Origin: Polaribacter sp.
Lineage (GTDB): Bacteria > Bacteroidota > Bacteroidia > Flavobacteriales > Flavobacteriaceae
Direction of reading: 5' to 3'
Assembly: GCA_029245665.1 (NCBI GenBank)
Contig: JAQWOW010000312.1
Coordinates: 1 to 5,240, forward strand
Length of the DNA stretch: 5,240 nucleotides
This document shows, piece after piece, positions 1 to 5,240 of the stretch. The notes below the pieces were generated by a model. The model was given only the letters and a program-made list of their open reading frames with translations, was not told where the DNA came from and did no database searches. Within the stretch, counting starts at the first letter, position 1. The number at the start of each line of letters is the position of its first letter. The position numbers and the translations under genes are program-made.

Positions 1-1356
1 AATCATTTAGACACTCAAAAAAGTGATTCTACAGTTATAAATATTGCCGGAAGACAAAGAATGCTGAGTCAGAAATTAACAAAAGAAATTGTTTCTCTCA
101 CTGTTTCTTTTGATGAAAGCAACAGAACTATTCTTAAAAAAAACATCAAAGAAACCCTTATTTTATGGAATTTATCTCATAATTCTCTACAAAAAGGGAA
201 TGACAGCTTAGGACTTCCTAAAAAAAATAGCCGTAAAATAAAACAACAATTCACAGCAATTAATCCTGTTTTTAACACCATTCAGAAAGCCTCAAAATCT
301 ATTGTCAAAAAGTTAGAAATAAATCCTTTAACATCTATTAATGAGTTGTCTTCAGATATCAAAAAAATTACTAATAATGAGGGTGAATTTTTGTTCATTA
401 TGGACAAAATTGTGAATCAATATGATTTAGAAGCCGATGAAAAAGTAGTTTGGTTAAGAAAGTTAGAATTTTCTTTAATGGTGTTGACTTTGTTAATTCT
501 TTTGGGTGAATTTGTATTCATTTTTTGGCCCACAGCCAAATCAGTTAAAGCAACATTATCAGATTTATTATCCGCAGAAAAGAAAGCAAAAAAAATGGCT
601 TTTGATGCAGATGAATTAAGTCTTTCTAAAGAAAAATCAATCAAAGAATTGCGAGTATTAAGTCGCGCAATGGATGAAACTTTATTGTTCGCAAGAATTT
701 CATCAGATGGGAATTTAATTCATATTGGAAATAAGTTTTCACGTTTGTTTAAAGTATCAAAATTGAAGCAAGATGTCTTGTTTTGGAATTTTTTAAGTAG
801 CAATAAAAAAGAGCAATCTCTTATTGAAGATTTAATTAAGAAGTTCAAAAAAACAGGGTGGCAGGGAGAAGTAAAAACAACAATAAAGTACAATATTGCT
901 ATTTGGTTAGAAATGGCAATTATTCCATATAGACCAACAGAAGATAAATCTGAACTATTGATTATTGCCTCAGAAATTACAGAAAGAAAATTTGCACAAC
1001 TAGAAATAGAAATGCTGAATAAGGCTAGTTTTGATGAAAAAATTAGTCAGCAGAAAATCATCTCAAGTAAGATTATTGAAAACCAAGAAAAAGAACAAAA
1101 TAGAATTGCAAAAGATGTTCATGATGGAATTGGACAAATGCTCACAGGTTTAAAATACAATCTAGAAAGTATAAATATCAATGATATAGAGAAAACTGCT
1201 TCTAAAATTGAACACCTAAAAGCCTTAACTACAAATATTATAAAAGGCGTAAGAACTGCCACTTTTAACTTAACACCTCCAGAATTATCCGATCACGGAA
1301 TTGTGCATGCCATTACAAAATTAAATTTCGAATTGGGGAAATTAACAAGTAAATAA
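1..1356 (+). CDS. NarX/NarQ-like nitrate-sensor histidine kinase, N-terminal and middle part (5' partial, ends at premature in-frame TAA)
   Basis: The frame is open from base 1, so the gene starts upstream. The ATG at 61 is internal and falls inside a conserved motif. Counting codons from base 1: residues 15-24 (IAGRQRMLSQ) match the P-box/PilJ-type ligand motif, and Arg20 aligns with the nitrate-binding Arg of NarX (Arg54) and NarQ (Arg50). A helical periplasmic domain follows, then one membrane helix (about 155-176), a charged linker helix (about 177-218), a PAS-like domain (about 219-330, ending with an ITERK motif) and a HisKA_3 dimerisation domain (about 361-430). In that domain His374 (DVHDGIGQ, bases 1120-1122) is the expected phosphorylation site. 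A TAA at codon 452 then stops translation before the ATP-binding motifs. As read, the product could sense and dimerise but not autophosphorylate. The remaining kinase domain continues in the same frame to 1695. Function is inferred from these motifs and from the regulator, transporter and reductase next to it. Confidence 0.85.
   Translation, partial: NHLDTQKSDSTVINIAGRQRMLSQKLTKEIVSLTVSFDESNRTILKKNIKETLILWNLSHNSLQKGNDSLGLPKKNSRKIKQQFTAINPVFNTIQKASKSIVKKLEINPLTSINELSSDIKKITNNEGEFLFIMDKIVNQYDLEADEKVVWLRKLEFSLMVLTLLILLGEFVFIFWPTAKSVKATLSDLLSAEKKAKKMAFDADELSLSKEKSIKELRVLSRAMDETLLFARISSDGNLIHIGNKFSRLFKVSKLKQDVLFWNFLSSNKKEQSLIEDLIKKFKKTGWQGEVKTTIKYNIAIWLEMAIIPYRPTEDKSELLIIASEITERKFAQLEIEMLNKASFDEKISQQKIISSKIIENQEKEQNRIAKDVHDGIGQMLTGLKYNLESININDIEKTASKIEHLKALTTNIIKGVRTATFNLTPPELSDHGIVHAITKLNFELGKLTSK
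1354..1356 (+). other. Premature in-frame stop codon (TAA) inside the histidine kinase
   Basis: The frame reads ...KLTSK, stop, IQFFNKTDFNSRLDSLVEIN... The residues on both sides join into a continuous kinase with normal spacing between His box and N-box, so this is a nonsense codon rather than a frameshift. One substitution from AAA (Lys) or CAA (Gln) would produce it. Confidence 0.85.
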
Positions 1357-1695
1357 ATTCAATTTTTTAACAAAACAGATTTCAATTCACGTTTGGATTC
1401 TTTGGTCGAAATTAACATCTATAGAATTACCCAAGAAGCTATTAATAATGCTATTAAATACGCAGATTCCTCACATATTTTGGTATCTTTATCTCATAGC
1501 AAAAACATATTAAGTATGGTTATAGATGATGATGGAAAAGGTTTTGAACCATCAAAAGTGAAGAAAGTAAAAAATGGTGATGGAGGAATGGGAATGACTT
1601 TCATGAAAGAACGTATTAAATATATTGATGGTAGATTGTTCTTAAATTCTGAACTTGGAAAAGGAACTAGAGTCACTTTGAATATTCCCATATAG
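1357..1695 (+). pseudogene. HATPase_c (ATP-binding) domain of the same histidine kinase, separated by a stop codon
   Basis: This is the direct in-frame continuation of the kinase after the TAA at 1354-1356, with no frame change. Counted from base 1 it covers codons 453-564 and carries the catalytic ATP-binding signatures: the N-box QEAINNAIKYA (478-488), the G1 box DDDGKGF (509-515) and the G2 box GGMGM (528-532), and it ends in the usual strand RVTLNIPI. No further stop or frameshift is present, so the domain looks undamaged. A TTG at 1393 could serve as a separate start (100 residues), but it has no visible ribosome binding signal and would omit the first strand of the fold (IQFFNKTDFNSR). 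I therefore regard this as the 3' part of one broken gene. Alternatives are a sequencing or assembly error, stop-codon readthrough, or a split kinase working as two polypeptides. Confidence 0.75.
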
Positions 1696-1736
1696 AAAAT
1701 ACTCTATAAACGATCACTTCGAAGATTAAAGAAGTC

Positions 1737-1754
1737 TCATAAATAGATTTATGA
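1737..1754. repeat. 8-2-8 palindrome downstream of the kinase
   Basis: TCATAAAT and ATTTATGA are perfect inverted arms separated by AG, lying 42 bases after the kinase stop codon. As RNA this would fold into a short AU-rich hairpin (about 7 pairs with a 4-base loop). No T-run follows it, so it is not a convincing intrinsic terminator. It could equally be a protein-binding site or a chance palindrome in AT-rich DNA. It is unlike the TACTTA heptamers seen further downstream. Confidence 0.4.
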
Positions 1755-1845
1755 TGCGATTTCACCTAAAATCTAAATGAGAGCACTGACCTTAAATTGG
1801 TTAATTTTAACGAAGTAATATTGTTTTTCAATAAATACGTAGTTC

Positions 1846-1866
1846 TACTTAAATTTGTTATTTTTG
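1846..1866 (+). promoter_or_regulatory. Probable promoter of the response regulator gene (TACTTA box plus -7 elements)
   Basis: TAAATTTG (1850-1857) and TATTTTTG (1859-1866) both match the Bacteroidota -7 consensus TAnnTTTG. The first overlaps a TACTTAA heptamer (1846-1852). The 16 bases 1846-1861 match 13 of 16 positions of the sequence ahead of the transporter (2690-2705). No TTG -33 element sits at the usual distance; the nearest (1821-1823) is too far. A TACGTA palindrome lies at 1836-1841. The start codon follows 30 bases after the end of the first -7 element. The pairing suggests a regulated promoter that lets the regulator be expressed apart from the broken kinase. The -7 consensus is easily met by chance in AT-rich DNA. 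Confidence 0.45.
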
Positions 1867-1887
1867 TAAGACAAATATTTTACAATT

Positions 1888-2550
1888 ATGATGATTAATG
1901 TAGTTTTGGCTGATGATCACGTCTTAGTTAGAGATGGAATTAAGGCGCTTTTAGAAGATCAAACAGGGATTGCTGTAATAGATGAAGCCTCCAATGGTAA
2001 AGAAGCATTGGAAGTGATCTCTAAAAATAAACCTCACGTTTTAATTGTTGATATTCGAATGCCAGAAATGAATGGTATTGAGGTCGTTGCGGAAGTAACA
2101 AAGAATCACAAAGAGGTTAAAACATTAGTGCTTTCTATGCACGATTCAGAAGAATATGTTGTACAATCTATTCATGCAGGTGCTGATGGTTACTTACTAA
2201 AAGGTGCGAGTAAAAAAGAGTTTCTAAAAGCACTTAATAAAGTTGCAAATGGAGGTAAGTATTTTACTGGAGATGTGTCTAGTATCATTATGAATAATTT
2301 TGTAAACGGAAATACAACTAAAGTAGCTAAAACAGTAAAAGAACCTTTAGTACTTCCTTTTAAACTCACAAAAAGAGAAAAACAAATTTTGATTTTAGTT
2401 TTAGAGCTAAAAAACAATAAAGACATTGCTGATGAGCTCAAAATTAGCAAACGCACAGCTGAGGTACATCGTTTTAATTTAATGAAAAAGTTAGTCGCTA
2501 AAAACCTCCAAGAATTAACCAGTAAAGCTAAAGAATACCAACTAATATAA
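1888..2550 (+). CDS. NarL/FixJ-family response regulator
   Basis: A complete 220-residue protein, the usual length for this family. The receiver domain (about 3-120) has the acidic pair Asp9-Asp10, the phosphoacceptor Asp55 (IVDIRMPEMNG), Ser83, Tyr102 and the invariant Lys105. A linker (about 121-158) leads to a LuxR-type helix-turn-helix (about 160-220; LTKREKQIL at its start, SKRTAEVHR in the recognition helix). It is a cytoplasmic DNA-binding transcription factor, presumably phosphorylated by the NarX-like kinase encoded just upstream. The start is ATG 1888, with a second ATG at 1891 giving a product one residue shorter; there is no Shine-Dalgarno sequence. The gene lies 192 bases after the kinase and 170 before the nitrate transporter, whose upstream region holds NarL-like heptamers. 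A NarL-like role in nitrate control is inferred from this context; the protein alone only shows the family. The gene is intact. Confidence 0.93.
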   Translation: MMINVVLADDHVLVRDGIKALLEDQTGIAVIDEASNGKEALEVISKNKPHVLIVDIRMPEMNGIEVVAEVTKNHKEVKTLVLSMHDSEEYVVQSIHAGADGYLLKGASKKEFLKALNKVANGGKYFTGDVSSIIMNNFVNGNTTKVAKTVKEPLVLPFKLTKREKQILILVLELKNNKDIADELKISKRTAEVHRFNLMKKLVAKNLQELTSKAKEYQLI

Positions 2551-2655
2551 ATATTTTTATGTTTTACTTTTTCAAAACAGCCATTTTTTAACGTCAATTT
2601 TACCAAATTCTTAAAATGACTATTGCGTAGTTATTAATTTACTAATAATCAATAT

Positions 2656-2663
2656 ATACGTAT
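2656..2663. repeat. ATACGTAT palindrome upstream of the heptamer array
   Basis: A perfect 8-base palindrome centred 18 bases upstream of the 7-2-7 centre. The core TACGTA also occurs ahead of the response regulator gene (1836-1841), again just upstream of a TACTTA box (10 bases start to start there, 13 here). It may be a weaker fourth site for the same regulator, or chance. Confidence 0.3.
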
Positions 2664-2668
2664 TTTTT

Positions 2669-2696
2669 ATACTTAAAATTAAGTATTTATACTTAG
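2669..2696. promoter_or_regulatory. Operator-like array of TACTTA heptamers with a 7-2-7 inverted repeat
   Basis: TACTTAA (2670-2676), AA, TTAAGTA (2679-2685) form a perfect inverted repeat of two heptamers with a 2-base spacer; one extra flanking pair makes the arms 8 bases. A third heptamer, TACTTAG, follows at 2690-2696 in the forward direction. The ten bases TTTATACTTA occur at 2666-2675 and again at 2686-2695, exactly 20 bases (about two helical turns) apart. E. coli NarL/NarP bind heptamers close to TACYYMT, and their high-affinity sites have this 7-2-7 geometry. TACTTA fits the first six positions. The array lies between a NarL-family gene and a nitrate transporter gene. Binding by that regulator is inferred. 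Confidence 0.6.
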
Positions 2697-2701
2697 TTTT
2701 G
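2694..2701 (+). promoter_or_regulatory. narK: Probable -7 element of the transporter promoter
   Basis: TAGTTTTG matches the Bacteroidota TAnnTTTG -7 consensus and ends 19 bases before the ATG at 2721, implying a short leader. No TTG is present where the -33 element should be; that position is filled by the heptamer inverted repeat (2670-2685). The third heptamer (2690-2696) overlaps the -7 element. This layout suits a promoter that depends on a bound activator, although overlap with the -7 could also mean repression. An (AT)6 tract (2704-2715) lies between the element and the start codon. Confidence 0.5.
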
Positions 2702-2720
2702 TAATATATATATATGTAAT

Positions 2721-4154
2721 ATGTCAACATTATCTCAAGGAAAATCAACAACATTAAGCTTGCTTAATTTTAAAAATGTATCAACCCGTACATTTTGGAT
2801 TTCATCAATATCTTTCTTTTTATGTTTCTTTTCATGGTTTGGTATTATTCCATTTATGCCAGATGTTGTAAAAGATTTAGGATTGACTCCAGATCAAAAA
2901 TGGAATTCTATCATTTTAGCAGTTTCAGGAACTGTTTTTGCGCGTTTGCTAATTGGTAAATTGTGTGATAAACACGGACCAAGATTGTGTTATACTTGGT
3001 TGTTAATATTAGGAGCTATTCCAGTTATTCTTTGTGGATTCGTGCAAACACCAACTCAATTTTTAGTATGTAGGTTATTTATTGGTTTTATTGGTGCTTC
3101 TTTTGTTATTACGCAAGTGCACACTTCTTTAATGTTTGCACCAAATGTTGTAGGTACTGCTAATGCAACTTCTGCAGGTTGGGGGAACCTCGGCGGCGGA
3201 GCAAATAGATTAGGAATGCCTTTAATTGCTGGTACAGTAGTTGCTTTAGGAGTAGCAGAGGCAGAGGCTTGGAGGTATTCTATGGTAATTGCTGGTATTG
3301 TTTGTTTTTTAATGGGAATTGTATATTTCTTTTGTACAAAAGATACTCCAAAAGGAAACTTCAAAGATTTAAAAGCATCAGGAGAAATGATTGCTACTAC
3401 AAAAGATCAGGTAGGGTTTTTAGAAGTTTTGAAAGATTATAGAGTTTGGATTTTATTTGTGGTGTATGCAGCAAGTTTCGGAATTGAATTAACGGTTTAC
3501 GGAACAATGGATGATTATCTTCAAAATACATTTCAATTAAAAAGAGTAACAGCTGGTAATATTGTATTATCATTTGCGTTGATGAATATTTTTGCAAGAA
3601 CTTTAGGAGGTTTCTTTGGTGATAAATTTGGAAAATTGAAAGGCTTAAGAGGTCGTGTTTTATTCTTGTCTTTTATACTGACAATACAAGGAATTATGCT
3701 GATTTCTTTCTCTAATGCACCTAATTTGTTTTTAGGAATTGCCTTATTAATAGCATTTAGTTTAAGTGTACAAATGGCAGAAGGCGCAACATTTTCTGTT
3801 GTTCCTTTTATCAATAAAAAAGCAATAGGTTCTGTCTCTGGTATTGTTGGAGCTGGAGGGAATGTTGGAGCATTTTTAGCAGCAATATTATTAAAATCGA
3901 AGTCTTCGGTAGCAGAAAAAGCGGCAATTATAGCCAACGAAGGGTTGGGGGAAGAAGTTGTAAGATCAGCCCAATCTCTTGCCTCATCTAATGCAGTTTC
4001 AAGTGGGTATTTATGGATTGGTTTTGTCGTATTAATTACTGGAGCAGTAGCCTTAACGATAAAGTTTTCTGAAGAGGAAGAAGAAAATGCAGATGCGCCT
4101 CGTAAGATCAATGAAATTTCCCCAAAACTCATTCCCATAAAAGTAAAAAAATAA
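2721..4154 (+). CDS. narK: NarK/NasA-type nitrate/nitrite transporter (major facilitator superfamily)
   Basis: A complete 477-residue inner-membrane protein with about 12 hydrophobic segments, of normal length for the nitrate/nitrite porter family. Both nitrate signatures are present: GWGNLGGG at 153-160 and GAGGNVGA at 377-384. Arg75 (ARLLIGKLCDKHGPR, the helix 2-3 MFS motif) and Arg293 (ARTLGGFFGDKFG) occupy the places of the two substrate-binding arginines of E. coli NarK (Arg89, Arg305). It would import nitrate, either with protons or in exchange for nitrite; the sequence does not decide which. The C-terminal tail (about 450-477) is charged, with a run of five Glu, and probably cytoplasmic. 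ATG 2721 is preceded by an in-frame TAG at 2694, with no other ATG between, so the start is firm. The gene sits between a NarL-family regulator and a cytoplasmic nitrate reductase, which supports a role in nitrate uptake for assimilation. It has its own probable promoter and operator. Confidence 0.95.
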   Translation: MSTLSQGKSTTLSLLNFKNVSTRTFWISSISFFLCFFSWFGIIPFMPDVVKDLGLTPDQKWNSIILAVSGTVFARLLIGKLCDKHGPRLCYTWLLILGAIPVILCGFVQTPTQFLVCRLFIGFIGASFVITQVHTSLMFAPNVVGTANATSAGWGNLGGGANRLGMPLIAGTVVALGVAEAEAWRYSMVIAGIVCFLMGIVYFFCTKDTPKGNFKDLKASGEMIATTKDQVGFLEVLKDYRVWILFVVYAASFGIELTVYGTMDDYLQNTFQLKRVTAGNIVLSFALMNIFARTLGGFFGDKFGKLKGLRGRVLFLSFILTIQGIMLISFSNAPNLFLGIALLIAFSLSVQMAEGATFSVVPFINKKAIGSVSGIVGAGGNVGAFLAAILLKSKSSVAEKAAIIANEGLGEEVVRSAQSLASSNAVSSGYLWIGFVVLITGAVALTIKFSEEEEENADAPRKINEISPKLIPIKVKK

Positions 4155-4163
4155 CAAATAGAC

Positions 4164-4218
4164 AATCACTCAAATAAAAACTAAATAACAAAATTAATTA
4201 TTTATGAAGTGATTTTTT
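4164..4218 (+). terminator. Possible AT-rich terminator after the transporter
   Basis: AATCACT (4164-4170) pairs with AGTGATT (4208-4214), followed by TTTT (4215-4218). Inside, TAAATAA (4182-4188) pairs with TTATTTA (4198-4204) around a 9-base loop. The two stems are separated by an uneven internal loop (11 bases on the left, 3 on the right), so the structure is not compact and is weaker than a classical terminator. It begins 9 bases after the transporter stop codon, where a terminator or attenuating hairpin would be expected. If it works, the reductase needs its own promoter in 4219-4326. I find no exact TAnnTTTG there, only AAACTTTG (4273-4280) with one mismatch. Confidence 0.35.
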
Positions 4219-4326
4219 ATTGATATAAAAATTCAAAGTATGGTTTTTTAGGGTATTCAAAATAATAAAATCAAACTTTGGTTAGTAAAATTTTAATGCC
4301 GTATTTAGTATAAAATCTTGGTCTAA

Positions 4327-5240
4327 ATGATGAAAAATGAAGTAAAAACAACCTGTTCCTATTGTGGTGTAGGTTGTGGAATTATCGTAAAAAAAGACAG
4401 CAACAACAAGGTTTTTGTTGAGGGAGATAAAGAGCATCCTGTAAATAAAGGAATGTTGTGTTCTAAAGGGATGAATTTGCACTATGTTGCCAATGATACT
4501 TCAGATAGAATTTTATATCCAGAAATGCGTTGGTCTCGTTCTCACCCTCGTGAACGCGTTTCTTGGGATACTGCATTAGACAGAGCTGCCAATGTTTTTA
4601 AATCAATCATAAAAAAACACGGACCCGATTCAGTGGCTTTTTATGTTTCAGGACAAAGTTTAACTGAAGAATACTACATTGCTAACAAGTTAACGAAAGG
4701 GTTTATAGGTACAAATAACATAGATACCAACTCACGTTTATGCATGAGTTCTGCTGTAGTTGGTTACAAGAAAACCTTTGGGGAAGATAGTGTACCTATT
4801 TCATATGCAGACATAGAATTGGCAGACACTTTTTTAATCACAGGTGCAAATCCTGCTTGGTGTCATCCTATTTTATTTAGAAGAATAGAAAAACGAAAAG
4901 AAGAAAATCCGAATGTAAAAATCATTGTAATTGATCCTCGAAAAACAGATTCAGCAAATTTTGCGGATTTGCATTTACAACTCATACCAGGAACTGATGT
5001 GGTTCTATATAACGCTATAGGAAGGCGTTTGTACAAGAGAGGCTTAATTGATGAGAAATTCATCAAAAGACATACCCAAGGTTTTGAAGATTATAAGAAA
5101 GTTATTCTAGGAACAAATCTTAAAAAGGCTTCAAAAATTACAGGTGTTTCACAAGACGATATTGAAAAAGCAGCAGAAATGATTGGGCTTTCAAAAGGCT
5201 TTATCAGTATGTGGGCAATGGGTTTAAATCAAAGTGTGGT
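4327..5240 (+). CDS. nasA: Assimilatory-type molybdopterin nitrate reductase, catalytic subunit (3' partial)
   Basis: The first 304 codons of a molybdopterin oxidoreductase that continues past the right edge. Cys10, Cys13, Cys17 and Cys45 (C-x2-C-x3-C-x27-C) bind a [4Fe-4S] cluster, followed by Lys47 (CSKG), conserved for electron transfer in this family. Cys139 in NSRLCMSSAV is the expected molybdenum ligand. The motifs NPAWCHPI and WAMGLNQS also fit the Nap/Nas nitrate reductase branch. It reduces nitrate to nitrite. The cluster begins only ten residues from the start, with no twin-arginine signal, so the enzyme should be cytoplasmic, as in NasA/NarB, rather than periplasmic NapA. A TAA (4324-4326) directly precedes ATG 4327 in frame, so no earlier start is possible; ATG 4330 is an alternative. 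It follows the transporter by 172 bases. A formate dehydrogenase is less likely because the molybdenum ligand context is NSRLCMSSAV rather than the selenocysteine/cysteine context typical of FdhF. The full length and C-terminal domains cannot be seen. Confidence 0.92.
   Translation, partial: MMKNEVKTTCSYCGVGCGIIVKKDSNNKVFVEGDKEHPVNKGMLCSKGMNLHYVANDTSDRILYPEMRWSRSHPRERVSWDTALDRAANVFKSIIKKHGPDSVAFYVSGQSLTEEYYIANKLTKGFIGTNNIDTNSRLCMSSAVVGYKKTFGEDSVPISYADIELADTFLITGANPAWCHPILFRRIEKRKEENPNVKIIVIDPRKTDSANFADLHLQLIPGTDVVLYNAIGRRLYKRGLIDEKFIKRHTQGFEDYKKVILGTNLKKASKITGVSQDDIEKAAEMIGLSKGFISMWAMGLNQSV

Noticed and set aside
1393..1695. Independent 100-residue protein starting at TTG 1393
   Set aside because: It would begin inside the ATP-binding fold without its first strand, has no visible initiation signal, and reads as the direct in-frame continuation of the upstream kinase.
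2190..2606. A 138-codon minus-strand frame over the end of the regulator gene
   Set aside because: It mirrors the LuxR-domain coding sequence, shows no family motif and has no promoter of its own that I can see.
2704..2715. (AT)6 tract in the narK leader as a phase-variation repeat
   Set aside because: The tract is short, lies outside the coding region and downstream of the -7 element, and nothing shows it varies in length.
3177..3203. GC-rich patch inside the AT-rich transporter gene
   Set aside because: It encodes the glycine-rich nitrate signature GWGNLGGG; glycine codons explain most of the local G+C, so transfer or a special site need not be invoked.
3533..4165. A 210-codon open frame on the minus strand opposite the transporter
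   Set aside because: It lies wholly over the 3' half of a clear narK gene, has no recognisable motif, and its composition is what the complement of the narK codons gives.
4220..4237. FNR/CRP-like site (TTGATATAAAAATTCAA)
   Set aside because: The half-sites are too far apart compared with TTGAT-N4-ATCAA and the second half does not match. It looks like chance in AT-rich DNA.
4230..4311. TACTTA-like heptamers ahead of the reductase on the minus strand (TACTTTG, TACCCTA, TACTAAA)
   Set aside because: Each departs from the core seen ahead of narK, and none is paired in the 7-2-7 geometry.

Overview
The DNA is AT-rich (roughly one third G+C). It lacks Shine-Dalgarno sequences ahead of its start codons and carries TAnnTTTG-type -7 elements in its intergenic gaps. 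Together with the protein sequences, this points to a member of the Bacteroidota, most likely a marine flavobacterium. All genes lie on the + strand and fit one theme: sensing nitrate, importing it and reducing it.

Layout. (1) 1-1695: a NarX/NarQ-type nitrate-sensor histidine kinase whose 5' end lies outside the window. An in-frame TAA at 1354-1356 cuts it between the phosphoacceptor-histidine domain and the ATP-binding domain. The reading frame continues open, with intact kinase motifs, to 1695. (2) 1696-1887: a 192-bp gap with an 8-2-8 palindrome and a probable promoter. (3) 1888-2550: a complete NarL/FixJ-family response regulator. (4) 2551-2720: a 170-bp gap with a striking operator-like array of TACTTA heptamers, including a 7-2-7 inverted repeat of the geometry used by NarL/NarP, directly beside a -7 element. 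(5) 2721-4154: a complete NarK/NasA-type nitrate/nitrite major facilitator transporter. (6) 4155-4326: a 172-bp gap with a possible AT-rich terminator. (7) 4327-5240: the first 304 codons of a molybdopterin nitrate reductase with no export signal, running off the right edge. This reductase has no stop codon in the window and is easily overlooked.

How it fits together (inference). Periplasmic nitrate would be detected by the kinase, which phosphorylates Asp55 of the regulator. The regulator would bind the TACTTA heptamers ahead of the transporter, and perhaps ahead of its own gene. Nitrate would then be imported by the NarK-like protein and reduced to nitrite in the cytoplasm by the reductase, with nitrite reductase genes probably further downstream. 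This would be an assimilatory pathway under a NarX/NarL-like system, the kind of regulator classically tied to nitrate respiration in enterobacteria. The main oddities are the premature stop in the kinase and the operator array. I see no wholly new type of system, no mobile element, no CRISPR array and no RNA gene.
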